Shown here: positions 1-7,668 of the stretch, piece after piece
Numbering within the stretch: position 1 is the stretch's first letter
Layout: each line of letters begins with the position of its first letter
Assembly (NCBI RefSeq): GCF_005434945.1
Contig: NZ_SKCH01000001.1
Span: forward strand, 248,001 to 312,000
Source of the DNA: Prescottella subtropica
GTDB taxonomy: Bacteria > Actinomycetota > Actinomycetes > Mycobacteriales > Mycobacteriaceae
DNA length: 64,000 nucleotides
Direction: 5' to 3'
The notes under the pieces: model-generated
Told to the model about the DNA's origin: nothing
Database searches by the model: none
The model's input: the letters and a program-made list of their open reading frames with translations, nothing else
Program-made: the position numbers and the translations under genes

Positions 1-271
1 CCGTCAACGTGCCGGGGGTGACCAGATCGAGTGCGCCGACGTCGATGTCGCTGCGCGGCACGATGTTCGCAGTGGTGTACCGGTCCCCGGATGCATCGGT
101 GGCCGCGGCATCGAAATTGGCGGGCAGCGCCGACGCGCTGTCCACGCCGGGCGGGGAGCACAGATCGGTGGGTGCCGACGACGTTCTCGTCGACGAACAC
201 GCCACGAGCGCCGCCAGCAGCATCAGCACGACCGCCACCGCGCGGACTCGAGGAGCTGCGGTGGCGGACAC
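1..271 (-). CDS. Solute-binding lipoprotein, N-terminal part (partial)
   Basis: The gene runs off the left edge; about 90 codons are visible from a GTG start at 271. The N-terminus is a lipoprotein signal: a short basic stretch, a hydrophobic run and a lipobox LVAC with the acylated Cys near residue 23, followed by Ser/Thr-rich linker. The last visible residues (DLVTPGTLT) match the usual opening of family 3 (polar amino acid) ABC solute-binding proteins, so that is the likely role, at the outer face of the membrane. This rests on a short stretch. It ends 14 bp upstream of the stop of the F420 oxidoreductase gene on the same strand. Confidence 0.55.
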   Translation of the reverse strand, partial: MSATAAPRVRAVAVVLMLLAALVACSSTRTSSAPTDLCSPPGVDSASALPANFDAAATDASGDRYTTANIVPRSDIDVGALDLVTPGTLT

Positions 272-284
272 GGTCTTCGGCGTT

Positions 285-1079
285 CTACGCGAGCCCGGCC
301 AGTTGCGGCGGCGTGTGCTCGTCCCGCCACGCCAGGGCCTCCCGCAGTTCGGTCAGGTCGTAGTCGGGGCCGCTGGCGTTGACGGTGAACAGGGTGACAC
401 CGACATCGACGTACGCGGCCGCCAGCTCGGGGCCGTGCCACCACGTGGACCGTTCGATCTCGTGGGGGTCGCGCTGCACGTCGCCGCAGTGCTCGCCGAG
501 AATCGCCGACCGGCGGGTGAACTCGTCGCGGTCCCCGAAACCGTGCCAGATGTCGGCGTACTCGGCGACCAGGCGCAGCGTCTTCTTCTCGCCGCTCCCG
601 CCGATCAGTAGCGGAATGTGCCGTGTCGGTGCGGGATTGAGCCTGTCGAGGCGTCCGGTGATCCGCGGCAACGCCTCACCGAGCAGCTTGATCCGCGACC
701 CCGGGGTGCCGAACTCGTAGCCGTACGCGTCGTAGTCCTTCTCGAACCAGCCCGCCCCGATCCCCAGGATCAGCCGGCCGCCACTGATGTGGTCGACGGT
801 GCGCGCCATGTCCGCCAGCAGATCCGGATTCCGGTAGCCGGCACAACTGACCAGCGCCCCGATCTCCACCCGCTCCGTCTGCTCGGCCCACGCCCCCAGC
901 ATCGTCCAGCACTCGAAATGGGTGCTCTCCTGATCGCCGTACAGCGGATAGAAGTGGTCCCAGTTGAAGACGACATCCGCCCCCGCGTCCTCCGCCCGCA
1001 GCACCGCGTCGCGGATCCTGCCGTAATCGGGCGCATGCTGCGGCTGCAGTTGGATACCGATACGCACGGGGCGGGTCAT
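285..1079 (-). CDS. F420-dependent LLM-class oxidoreductase
   Basis: 264 residues. Opens with RIGIQLQPQ and carries the LLM (luciferase-like, TIM barrel) features: the ADVVFNWDHF loop, ISGGRLILGIGAGW around residues 99-112, and IPLLIGGSGEKKTL near 155-168. In actinobacteria this family uses F420H2 to reduce or oxidise small organic substrates; the substrate cannot be read from sequence. Cytosolic, no signal peptide. ATG start with a GGAG about 6 nt upstream. The gene precedes the partial lipoprotein on the same strand, so the two may be cotranscribed. Family call firm, cofactor inferred from family. Confidence 0.85.
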   Translation of the reverse strand: MTRPVRIGIQLQPQHAPDYGRIRDAVLRAEDAGADVVFNWDHFYPLYGDQESTHFECWTMLGAWAEQTERVEIGALVSCAGYRNPDLLADMARTVDHISGGRLILGIGAGWFEKDYDAYGYEFGTPGSRIKLLGEALPRITGRLDRLNPAPTRHIPLLIGGSGEKKTLRLVAEYADIWHGFGDRDEFTRRSAILGEHCGDVQRDPHEIERSTWWHGPELAAAYVDVGVTLFTVNASGPDYDLTELREALAWRDEHTPPQLAGLA

Positions 1080-1151
1080 GCGGGCTCCTTCACGACGGGA
1101 CGTGCATCTTCACGGTAGACCCGTGATCGGGATGCTGCGCTCGAACTTCGG

Positions 1152-1476
1152 TCACGTGGGGCCGGGGAACGTGTCGAGGAAGTTCTGGAACGCGGCCATC
1201 CCGACGCCGAGCACCACGAAGGTCGCCATAAACGCCCAGATCGCGGGTCGTGCGCGGTGCCAGACCAGCATTGTCAGTGTGGCGGACACGATGCCGGTGA
1301 ACAGCGGTAGGAACAGGCACACCCAGTACATGGCGCCGGCGGACGGACGAGGGGCGACGTCCCACGCGTCCCAGCATCCGGACCGTGAACAGGTAGAGCA
1401 ACAGCGGTGCGAGCGAGCCGGTCAGGATACCGACGAGCATCGGAGTCCACCCGACCGTGGAAACCTCTCCAGCCAT
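1152..1476 (-). pseudogene. Small membrane protein gene with an apparent frameshift
   Basis: Read from ATG at 1476, the first 35 or so codons encode a plausible membrane protein start (MAGEVSTVGWTPMLVG, then a hydrophobic helix ending FTVRM). After about 1370 that frame becomes Arg/His-rich nonsense, while another frame carries AMYWV followed by two good transmembrane helices and ends with a TGA at 1152-1154. A single-base indel between roughly 1340 and 1390 would join the two into one protein of about 107 residues with three helices. The AMYWV helix resembles the third gene of the interrupted operon near 42.4 kb. Either a true frameshift or a sequencing error. Confidence 0.6.
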
Positions 1477-1500
1477 CCGGCGAGCGTATCGGCACTCACC

Positions 1501-1506
1501 TAATCT
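1501..1506 (+). promoter_or_regulatory. -10 element of leaderless lipoprotein gene
   Basis: TAATCT, six bases before the ATG at 1513. A TANNNT hexamer placed 6-7 nt before a start codon puts the transcription start on the codon itself, giving a leaderless mRNA. No Shine-Dalgarno sequence is present upstream of this ATG, which agrees. Confidence 0.55.
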
Positions 1507-1512
1507 CGATGC

Positions 1513-1977
1513 ATGCGATTCGCCCGATCCTCCATGGCCGCCGCCCTTCTCACAGTCGCTCTGCTGTCGGAGGGATGCGGGACCGAGACGTCGGAAGTCG
1601 CGTCGGCGTCGAGTGTTCAGGAGACGCCGCAGCCGCAGGTCGGCGACGCCCGGTTATATGAGATCGCCATGTCTACGGCCACGCGGTTCGGTGAGGACCA
1701 CCCGACGAATGTGCAGGCGGTGCACACGACGAGGGCACGCGTCGTCGAACTTGTCGGTAGCGGGATTCCCGACGACACACCTGTGTATCTGATTCAGGCC
1801 CAGGGCACCTTCGCGAACGACCGGCACAGCCGCCCCGTGAACGTCTCGGTACCACCGCCCGCGACCGGCGCGCTGATGACGGTGGTCGACGCGCACAGCG
1901 GCGACACCCTGGATGTCGGGACCGGGCAGCCTGTGGATTTGTCGACGTTGGGGGCCGTACACGCCCTGCACGGGTAG
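1513..1977 (+). CDS. Small lipoprotein, unknown function
   Basis: 154 residues. Type II signal peptide: MRFARSS, hydrophobic stretch, and a lipobox-like SEGC with Cys at about residue 22. The rest is a small exported domain with the segments YEIAMSTATRFGEDHP and PVYLIQAQGTF; no enzyme motif. It would be anchored on the outer face of the cytoplasmic membrane. The start is supported by the TAATCT hexamer 6 nt upstream. Function not recognised; neighbouring genes give no hint. Confidence 0.7.
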   Translation: MRFARSSMAAALLTVALLSEGCGTETSEVASASSVQETPQPQVGDARLYEIAMSTATRFGEDHPTNVQAVHTTRARVVELVGSGIPDDTPVYLIQAQGTFANDRHSRPVNVSVPPPATGALMTVVDAHSGDTLDVGTGQPVDLSTLGAVHALHG

Positions 1978-1998
1978 TTCCGGGCGCACACTGGACCC

Positions 1999-2478
1999 AT
2001 GCGGATCCTCGAGCGTCCGACCCCGCCCACCGGTGTGAAGCGCCGGTTGTTGCGGCTGCCGATCCTGCTGTACCGGTGGCGGCTCGGTGCGCTGTTGGGG
2101 CATCGGTTCGTGTATCTCGAACATGTCGGCCGGCGTAGCGGCATCACCCGGCAGGTGGTGCTCGAGGTGGTCAACCACGACGACATCGGCGACGGCTGGG
2201 TGGTCGCGGCCGGGTTCGGTGCGACATCCGACTGGTACCGGAACCTGACCGCGCATCCTCGAGCGCACGTGCAGTCGGGTCGCCGCCGATCGGCCGTCGA
2301 CGCCGATTTCCTCGGCACCGAGGAGGGCGGCGACCTCATGGCCCGCTACGGCGTCGAACATCCCAAGCTGGGCATTCGGCTGTGCCGGGTGATGGGCTTG
2401 GAGGTCGACGGCGGCGTCGACGACTTCCGGGAGGCCGGACGCCGCATCCACTTCGTCCGGTTGCGGCCGGTGGGGTAG
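1999..2478 (+). CDS. Ddn-like F420H2-dependent reductase family protein
   Basis: 159 residues. Resembles the actinobacterial deazaflavin-dependent nitroreductase (Ddn/FDR) family: an N-terminal amphipathic RRLLRLPILLYRWRLG, then HVGRRSGITRQVVLEVV near residues 47-62, GFGATSDWYRNLTAHP around 79-94 and VQSGRRRSAVDADFL. The GRRSG and SDWYRNL blocks are typical of the split-barrel fold that binds F420H2. Known members reduce menaquinone or other substrates at the membrane. The gene lies 21 bp after the lipoprotein gene and could be cotranscribed with it. Substrate unknown. Confidence 0.85.
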   Translation: MRILERPTPPTGVKRRLLRLPILLYRWRLGALLGHRFVYLEHVGRRSGITRQVVLEVVNHDDIGDGWVVAAGFGATSDWYRNLTAHPRAHVQSGRRRSAVDADFLGTEEGGDLMARYGVEHPKLGIRLCRVMGLEVDGGVDDFREAGRRIHFVRLRPVG

Positions 2479-2598
2479 GTCGACCCCGGCGTCACCACCG
2501 CGATGTGACGTGGACCGCAACCAGGCGCTACTCTCCGCCCGCCCACCCTTACTCGGATCGTCCGGCACGTTCCTGCCGGTGAAGGGACCGCATCACCC

Positions 2599-3681
2599 AT
2601 GGCTTCGGTGACGTTCGACAAGACCACGTGCCTGTTCCCGGGCGCGGCGACCCCCGCGGTCGACAAGCTGGATCTGCACATCGAGGACGGCGAGTTCCTC
2701 GTTCTCGTCGGCCCGTCGGGCTGCGGCAAGTCCACGTCGCTGCGGATGCTCGCGGGCCTCGAGGAGGTGTACGACGGACGCATCCTCATCGGCGACCGGG
2801 ACGTCACCGGACAGGAACCCAAGGACCGGGACATCGCGATGGTGTTCCAGAACTACGCCCTCTACCCGCACATGTCGGTGGCCGAGAACATGGGTTTCGC
2901 GCTCACACTCGCGAAGACCCCGAAGGACGAGATCCGTCGCCGCGTGCTGGAGGCGGCGAAGATGCTCGACCTCGAGCCGTACCTGGACCGCAAGCCCAAG
3001 GCGCTCTCGGGCGGTCAGCGGCAGCGGGTGGCGATGGGCCGGGCGATCGTCCGCAGCCCGCAGGTGTTCCTCATGGACGAGCCGCTGTCCAACCTGGACG
3101 CGAAGCTGCGCGTGCAGACCCGCACCCAGATCGCGCAGCTGCAGCGCCGTCTCGGTACCACCACCGTCTACGTCACCCACGACCAGGTGGAGGCCATGAC
3201 GATGGGGGATCGGGTCGCGGTGCTCAAGGACGGTGTCCTGCAGCAGTGCGCGCCGCCGCGCGAACTGTACGCCCGCCCCGCCAACCAGTTCGTCGCCGGA
3301 TTCATGGGGTCGCCGTCGATGAACATGCTGACGCTGCCGGTCACCGACGCCGGCGTCGTCCTCGGCGAGACGATCGTCCATGTTTCCCGTGAAACCATCG
3401 CGGAGATCCCGGAACGGCAGGTCGTCCTCGGTATCCGCCCCGAGCATCTCGATCCGGCTCCCAACGGCGAGGGCATCCCGATGGACGTCGACGTCGTCGA
3501 GGAACTCGGTGCCGACGCCTTCGTCTACGGCCGCACCTCGCTGGGCGGCCCCGGTGAACACCCGCTGGTCGCCCGCGTCGACTGGCGCACGCCCCCACAG
3601 CGCGGTGACCGGATCACCCTGCACGTCGATCCGGCGTCCGTGCACCTGTTCTCCGTCACCGACGGTCGTCGGCTCGGATGA
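2599..3681 (+). CDS. Carbohydrate ABC importer ATPase (MalK/UgpC/SugC type)
   Basis: 360 residues. Walker A GPSGCGKST at residues 38-46, Q-loop in VFQNYALYPHMS, signature LSGGQRQR near 136-143, Walker B VFLMDEP near 156, H-loop His around 194, then a C-terminal MalK-type regulatory domain (GIRPEHLDPAP onward). Such ATPases energise sugar import with a pair of MalF/MalG-type permeases. The permeases and binding protein lie just downstream on the same strand after a 145-bp gap, so this is very probably their ATPase, although a shared MsmK-like role for several importers is possible. Resembles SugC; substrate not determinable. Confidence 0.92.
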   Translation: MASVTFDKTTCLFPGAATPAVDKLDLHIEDGEFLVLVGPSGCGKSTSLRMLAGLEEVYDGRILIGDRDVTGQEPKDRDIAMVFQNYALYPHMSVAENMGFALTLAKTPKDEIRRRVLEAAKMLDLEPYLDRKPKALSGGQRQRVAMGRAIVRSPQVFLMDEPLSNLDAKLRVQTRTQIAQLQRRLGTTTVYVTHDQVEAMTMGDRVAVLKDGVLQQCAPPRELYARPANQFVAGFMGSPSMNMLTLPVTDAGVVLGETIVHVSRETIAEIPERQVVLGIRPEHLDPAPNGEGIPMDVDVVEELGADAFVYGRTSLGGPGEHPLVARVDWRTPPQRGDRITLHVDPASVHLFSVTDGRRLG

Positions 3682-3719
3682 CCCTGACCGATCCAGTCCG
3701 GGTGTAATGACCGAAATCA

Positions 3720-3785
3720 GTCGCCGTTCGTGCCAGAGTAAACGGCGACATATGCCTCGGCCCGGTGTCAGCCACGTCTCGTGGC
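3720..3785 (+). promoter_or_regulatory. Two inverted repeats before the sugar-binding protein gene
   Basis: Between the ATPase gene and the binding-protein gene lie two perfect inverted repeats: GTCGCCGTT (3720-3728) with AACGGCGAC (3741-3749), and GCCACG-tct-CGTGGC at 3771-3785. The first could be a regulator operator or an mRNA hairpin; the second is a compact hairpin about 40 nt before the start. They probably set separate expression of the binding protein relative to the ATPase. No regulator gene is adjacent. Confidence 0.4.
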
Positions 3786-3826
3786 ATCCGGCATCGCCGC
3801 CGAATCGTCTATCGGAAAGGTGGACC

Positions 3827-5110
3827 ATGCGTTCTTTCACTACGCGTTCGCGGGTGGCGGTCGCGGCCTCGGCCGTCGCACTGCTCGCGCTCGCCGGCTG
3901 CTCGAGCGACAACGGGGGCGGCGGCAACACGGCCGACGCCGTCAAGCAGAACCTCGACGGCCGCGGCGCGATCTCCTTCGCGATGGGCAAGACCGACACC
4001 GACAAGCTGCAGCCGGTGATCGCCAAGTGGAACGCCACGCACCCCAACGAGCAGGTCTCCCTCAAGGAGCTCCCGGGTGAGGCCGACGACCAGCGCAACA
4101 AGCTCGAGCAGTCGCTGCAGGCCGGCAACGCCGACTACGACGTGATGGCGCTCGACGTGGTGTGGACCGCGGGCTTCGCCGCGAACGGCTGGCTGCAGCC
4201 GCTCGAGGGTGGTCTGGCGATCGACACCGCGCCGCTGCTGCCGGCCACCGTCGACTCCGCGACCTACCGTGGCACCCTGTACGCGGCCCCGCAGAACACC
4301 AACGCGCAGCTGCTGTACTACCGCACCGACCTGGTGCCGCAGGCGCCCGCCGACTGGAAGGCGCTCACCGACAGCTGCGCCACCGAGCAGGTCAAGACGG
4401 TGCCGGACTGCGTCGTCACGCAGCTCAAGCAGTACGAGGGCCTGACCGTGGCCACCACGCAGTTCATCAACTCGTGGGGCGGCGCGGTCGTCGGCGCCGA
4501 CGGCAAGACCCCCGAGGTCACGTCGCCGGAGGCGAAGGCGGGCGTGCAGGCGATGGTCGACGCCTACCAGTCCGGTGTGATCGCGAAGCGCTCCACCGGC
4601 TTCACCGAGGAGGAGACGAACCTCGCGTTCGTCGGCGGCGAGTCCGCGTACGCCTACAACTGGCCGTACATGTGGGACAACGCGGAGAAGACCGGCTCCA
4701 AGGTGCAGGGCAAGGTCGGTGTCGCGGCGATCGTCGGACCGAACGGCCCCGGCGCCTCCACCCTCGGCGGCTACAACAACGGCATCAACGTCTTCTCCAA
4801 GAACAAGGCGACCGCGCGTGACTTCATCGCGTTCGTCCAGAACGAGGAGAATCAGATGTCGTTCGCGGACGCGTCGTTCCCGCCGGTCCTCAAGTCGGTG
4901 TACGACGATGCGGCCCTGATCGCGAAGTACCCGTACCTGCCGGCACTGAAGTCGGCGCTCGAGAACGCGCAGCCGCGCCCGGTCACCCCGTACTACACGG
5001 CGATCTCCAAGGCCGTCCAGGACAACGCCAGCGCTGCCCTGAACGGCAAGGTCACCGTCGATCAAGCGACCAGCGACATGGCCGCGGCGATCACCAACGC
5101 GGCCAAGTAA
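3827..5110 (+). CDS. Carbohydrate ABC importer solute-binding lipoprotein
   Basis: 427 residues. Lipoprotein signal MRSFTTRSRVAVAASAV followed by lipobox LAGC (Cys about residue 25) and a Ser/Gly-rich linker. The mature part is a family 1 extracellular sugar-binding protein: ISFAMGKTDTDKLQPVIAKWN, YDVMALDVVWTAGFAANGWL, LYAAPQNTNAQLLYYRTDL, INSWGGAVVGADG and YNWPYMWDNAEK. Similar to trehalose/maltose binding proteins (LpqY, ThuE type). The start ATG at 3827 was chosen because it gives the signal peptide and has GGAAAGG upstream; the longer open frame has no export signal. First gene of a four-gene unit with two permeases and a small membrane protein. Confidence 0.92.
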   Translation: MRSFTTRSRVAVAASAVALLALAGCSSDNGGGGNTADAVKQNLDGRGAISFAMGKTDTDKLQPVIAKWNATHPNEQVSLKELPGEADDQRNKLEQSLQAGNADYDVMALDVVWTAGFAANGWLQPLEGGLAIDTAPLLPATVDSATYRGTLYAAPQNTNAQLLYYRTDLVPQAPADWKALTDSCATEQVKTVPDCVVTQLKQYEGLTVATTQFINSWGGAVVGADGKTPEVTSPEAKAGVQAMVDAYQSGVIAKRSTGFTEEETNLAFVGGESAYAYNWPYMWDNAEKTGSKVQGKVGVAAIVGPNGPGASTLGGYNNGINVFSKNKATARDFIAFVQNEENQMSFADASFPPVLKSVYDDAALIAKYPYLPALKSALENAQPRPVTPYYTAISKAVQDNASAALNGKVTVDQATSDMAAAITNAAK

Positions 5111-5145
5111 GCCGCCGAGCAACACGAGAGATCAGGTAACGCACG

Positions 5146-6237
5146 ATGGCTGACTCTGCTGAGCTGCGGCGAGCAGACGAGGCCCGCGCCGTGGTCGGGG
5201 TCGACGACCCCGACCACGGCGGTCGCGTGTCCGGGCCCGGCCCCGGCACCACGCGGACGGGTCACGACGACGAACCGACGACGATCACCCCGCACACGAA
5301 GCGGGACTTCCGTCCGATCTGGCTGATCGCGCCGACGATGGCGATCCTGGCCGTCGTCATCGTGTACCCGGTGATCCGTGCGGTGTACCTGTCGTTCCAG
5401 GCGAACAAGGGCATCGACCCGGCCACCGGCCGGTTCACCGAGGGCGGGTTCGCCGGGTTCAAGCACTACCTGCAGTGGCTCGTGCAGGACTGCGGCGCCG
5501 GTGCGGCCACGTGCCCGCCCGGCACCCTCGCCCACGACTTCTGGCCGGCGCTGTGGGTGACCCTGTTCTTCGCGGTCGTCACCGTCGCCGTCGAGGTCCT
5601 CCTCGGCCTGTGGATGGCCACCGTCATGGGCAAGACGTTCTGGGGCCGGTCCCTGCTGCGGGCGAGTGTGCTCATCCCGTGGGCCATCCCCACCGCGGTC
5701 ACCGCGAAACTGTGGTTCTTCATCTTCGCCGAGAACGGCATCGCCAACCGGCTGATGGGCACGTCCATAGCCTGGACCACCGACCCGTGGGCGTCGCGGT
5801 TCGCGGTCATCATCGCCGACGTGTGGAAGACGACGCCGTTCATGGCGCTGCTCATCCTCGCCGGCCTGCAGATGATCCCGAACGACGTCTACGAGGCCGC
5901 GAAGGTCGACGGGGCGAGCGCATGGCAGCGGTTCACGAAGATCACGCTGCCGCTGGTCAAACCGGCCCTGATGGTCGCGGTCCTGTTCCGTACCCTCGAC
6001 GTGCTGCGCATGTACGACCTGCCCGCGATCCTGTCCGGTACCTCCGGCGCCACCCCGAACACGACACTGTCGATCCTGGTGATGGCCGACATCCGGCAGG
6101 GCAACTTCCAGAGCGCGTCCGCGCTGTCCACCCTCATCTTCCTGCTGATCTTCGCGGTCGCGTTCGTGATGGTGAAGTTCCTCGGCGCCAACGCGGTCCG
6201 CACCCAGGACGAGCAGCGGAAGGGAGCCGACCACTGA
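5146..6237 (+). CDS. Carbohydrate ABC importer permease (MalF type)
   Basis: 363 residues. About 45 disordered residues, then six transmembrane helices beginning RPIWLIAPTMAILAVVIVYP, and the EAA loop EAAKVDGASAWQRFTKITLP around residues 248-267 that contacts the ATPase. Pairs with the next permease to form the channel. An unusually strong hairpin (5187-5221) lies inside the first 26 codons. Because codons 1-27 look like spacer, a GTG at 5227 preceded by GGCGG is a possible alternative start; that would leave the hairpin intergenic. Stop overlaps the next start (TGATG). Confidence 0.9.
   Translation: MADSAELRRADEARAVVGVDDPDHGGRVSGPGPGTTRTGHDDEPTTITPHTKRDFRPIWLIAPTMAILAVVIVYPVIRAVYLSFQANKGIDPATGRFTEGGFAGFKHYLQWLVQDCGAGAATCPPGTLAHDFWPALWVTLFFAVVTVAVEVLLGLWMATVMGKTFWGRSLLRASVLIPWAIPTAVTAKLWFFIFAENGIANRLMGTSIAWTTDPWASRFAVIIADVWKTTPFMALLILAGLQMIPNDVYEAAKVDGASAWQRFTKITLPLVKPALMVAVLFRTLDVLRMYDLPAILSGTSGATPNTTLSILVMADIRQGNFQSASALSTLIFLLIFAVAFVMVKFLGANAVRTQDEQRKGADH
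5187..5221 (+). promoter_or_regulatory. 17-bp perfect hairpin at the 5' end of the permease gene
   Basis: Bases 5187-5203 pair perfectly with 5205-5221 around a single central base (5204). The core arms are GTGGTCGGGGTCG and CGACCCCGACCAC. It begins 41 nt after the permease ATG. Placed just after the abundant binding-protein message, such a hairpin would be expected to slow 3'-5' decay of the upstream mRNA or limit translation and transcription of the permeases, as known for stem-loops between malE and malF in enteric bacteria. The role here is inference. Confidence 0.6.
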
Positions 6238-7223
6238 TGGGACGCCACCGCAAACCCGACGACCTCGACGCGCCAGCCGAGGCGTCCGACGACACGCACA
6301 CGGTGACGCCGACGTCGTCGGTGCCGACCGCGACCGCGGTCCGCACTCCCCCACCGCCTGCCCCGGAACCGGTCACGGTGCCCCGCCGGCGCACCGACCG
6401 CGGCAAGGCCGCCCGCACCTACCTGGGTGTCGCGATCATCCTGATCTGGGGTCTGGCACCGTTCTACTGGATGGTCGTCACCGCGTTCCGGAGCGTCGAC
6501 CACACCTTCGACACCACCCCCTGGCCGACGTACGTGACGCTCGACAACTTCCGGGCCGCCCTGTCCACCGACAAGGGCAACGACTTCCTCGGCGCCATCG
6601 TCAACAGCCTGATCATCGGTGTGGTGACGACGGCCGTCGGCCTGCTGCTCGGCGTGTTCGCCGCGTACGCGCTGGCCCGCATCGAGTTCCGCGGCAAGTT
6701 CGTCGTCACCGGCATCATTTTGGGTGCGTCGATGTTCCCGACGGTCGCGCTGATGACGCCGCTGTTCCAGTTGTTCGGCGACTTCGGCTGGATCGGCCAG
6801 TACCAGGCGCTGATCATCCCGAACATCTCGTTCGTGCTGCCGTTGACGATCTACACGCTCACCTCGTTCCTGTCGGATCTGCCGTGGGAACTCGAGGAGG
6901 CCGCCCGCATCGACGGCGCCTCCCGCTTCCAGGCGTTCCGGCTGGTGATCCTGCCGCTGGCGGCGCCCGCCCTGTTCACCACGGCGATCCTCGCGTTCAT
7001 CGCCACCTGGAACGAGTTCATGCTGGCGAGCCTGCTGTCGACGGAGAGCACCGAACCGGTCACCGTCGCGATCGCCCGGTTCGCGGGCGCGAACTCGTGG
7101 GAGCAGCCGTACGCGGCGATCATGGCAGCCGGCACGATCGTCACCATCCCCCTGGTGATCATGGTGCTGCTGTTCCAGCGGCGCATCGTCTCGGGTCTGA
7201 CCGCGGGCGGCGTGAAAAGCTGA
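6237..7223 (+). CDS. Carbohydrate ABC importer permease (MalG type)
   Basis: 328 residues. A 60-residue Pro/Thr-rich cytoplasmic leader, then six transmembrane segments (TYLGVAIILIWGLAPFYW, SLIIGVVTTAVGLLLGVFAA and others) and the EAA loop EEAARIDGASRFQAFRLVILP near residues 219-239. Second half of the sugar channel. The ATG overlaps the stop of the preceding permease by one base (TGATG), which settles the start and indicates translational coupling; longer upstream readings of this frame are antisense-like shadows of the first permease. Confidence 0.92.
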   Translation: MGRHRKPDDLDAPAEASDDTHTVTPTSSVPTATAVRTPPPPAPEPVTVPRRRTDRGKAARTYLGVAIILIWGLAPFYWMVVTAFRSVDHTFDTTPWPTYVTLDNFRAALSTDKGNDFLGAIVNSLIIGVVTTAVGLLLGVFAAYALARIEFRGKFVVTGIILGASMFPTVALMTPLFQLFGDFGWIGQYQALIIPNISFVLPLTIYTLTSFLSDLPWELEEAARIDGASRFQAFRLVILPLAAPALFTTAILAFIATWNEFMLASLLSTESTEPVTVAIARFAGANSWEQPYAAIMAAGTIVTIPLVIMVLLFQRRIVSGLTAGGVKS

Positions 7224-7237
7224 CATGGTGGCCGACC

Positions 7238-7429
7238 GTGTCTAGACCACAGCGGGGCCGCCAGTCCCTCGAAATGCTCATCGGGATCGTCGGGTTCTTC
7301 ACCGCGATGGCGTTCCTCGCGGCGGTCGTGCCGATCGTGCGCGGCGAACCGTCGGCGACGGCGTCCCTCGTGCTGCTGGGCTGTGTCCTGGCACTCGGTG
7401 GGGTGCTCGTCGCGCATCGGCGGCTGTAG
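7238..7429 (+). CDS. Small membrane protein at the end of the sugar importer operon
   Basis: 63 residues from GTG 7238, two hydrophobic segments (LIGIVGFFTAMAFLAAVVPIV and ASLVLLGCVLALGGVLVAH) and a basic tail HRRL. It lies 14 bp after the MalG-type gene on the same strand, so it belongs to the operon. No family recognised; possibly an accessory subunit of the importer. The start is uncertain: an ATG at codon 13 is a possible alternative. Confidence 0.6.
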   Translation: MSRPQRGRQSLEMLIGIVGFFTAMAFLAAVVPIVRGEPSATASLVLLGCVLALGGVLVAHRRL

Positions 7430-7456
7430 GCGGGACCCCCTCTCCCCCCGCGTTTC

Positions 7457-7504
7457 GCGCACTTGGCGCGACGCCACGCCGCGGCGGCCGCGCGCCAAGT
7501 GCGC
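7457..7504 (+). terminator. Hairpin after the sugar importer operon
   Basis: Perfect 14-bp arms GCGCACTTGGCGCG (7457-7470) and CGCGCCAAGTGCGC (7491-7504) around a 20-nt GC-rich loop, 27 bp after the last gene of the importer operon. No U-tract follows, common for actinobacterial terminators. The rest of 7505-7668 is the promoter region of the next gene; nothing else is recognised there. Confidence 0.55.
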
Positions 7505-7668
7505 ACAACGCGAGGAGTGGGCGTCGGGTACGTCCCGTCCGTCCCCGGATCTGGGGCGGATCTGGGGTGAACGGCGTGCCGACAGCGGCGCGGAGTGCCA
7601 CGATCGGGTGACGACCGGATCCGACCGACACCGGGCGGGTCACCGATTGCGGACCGGAAGTTGCCTAC

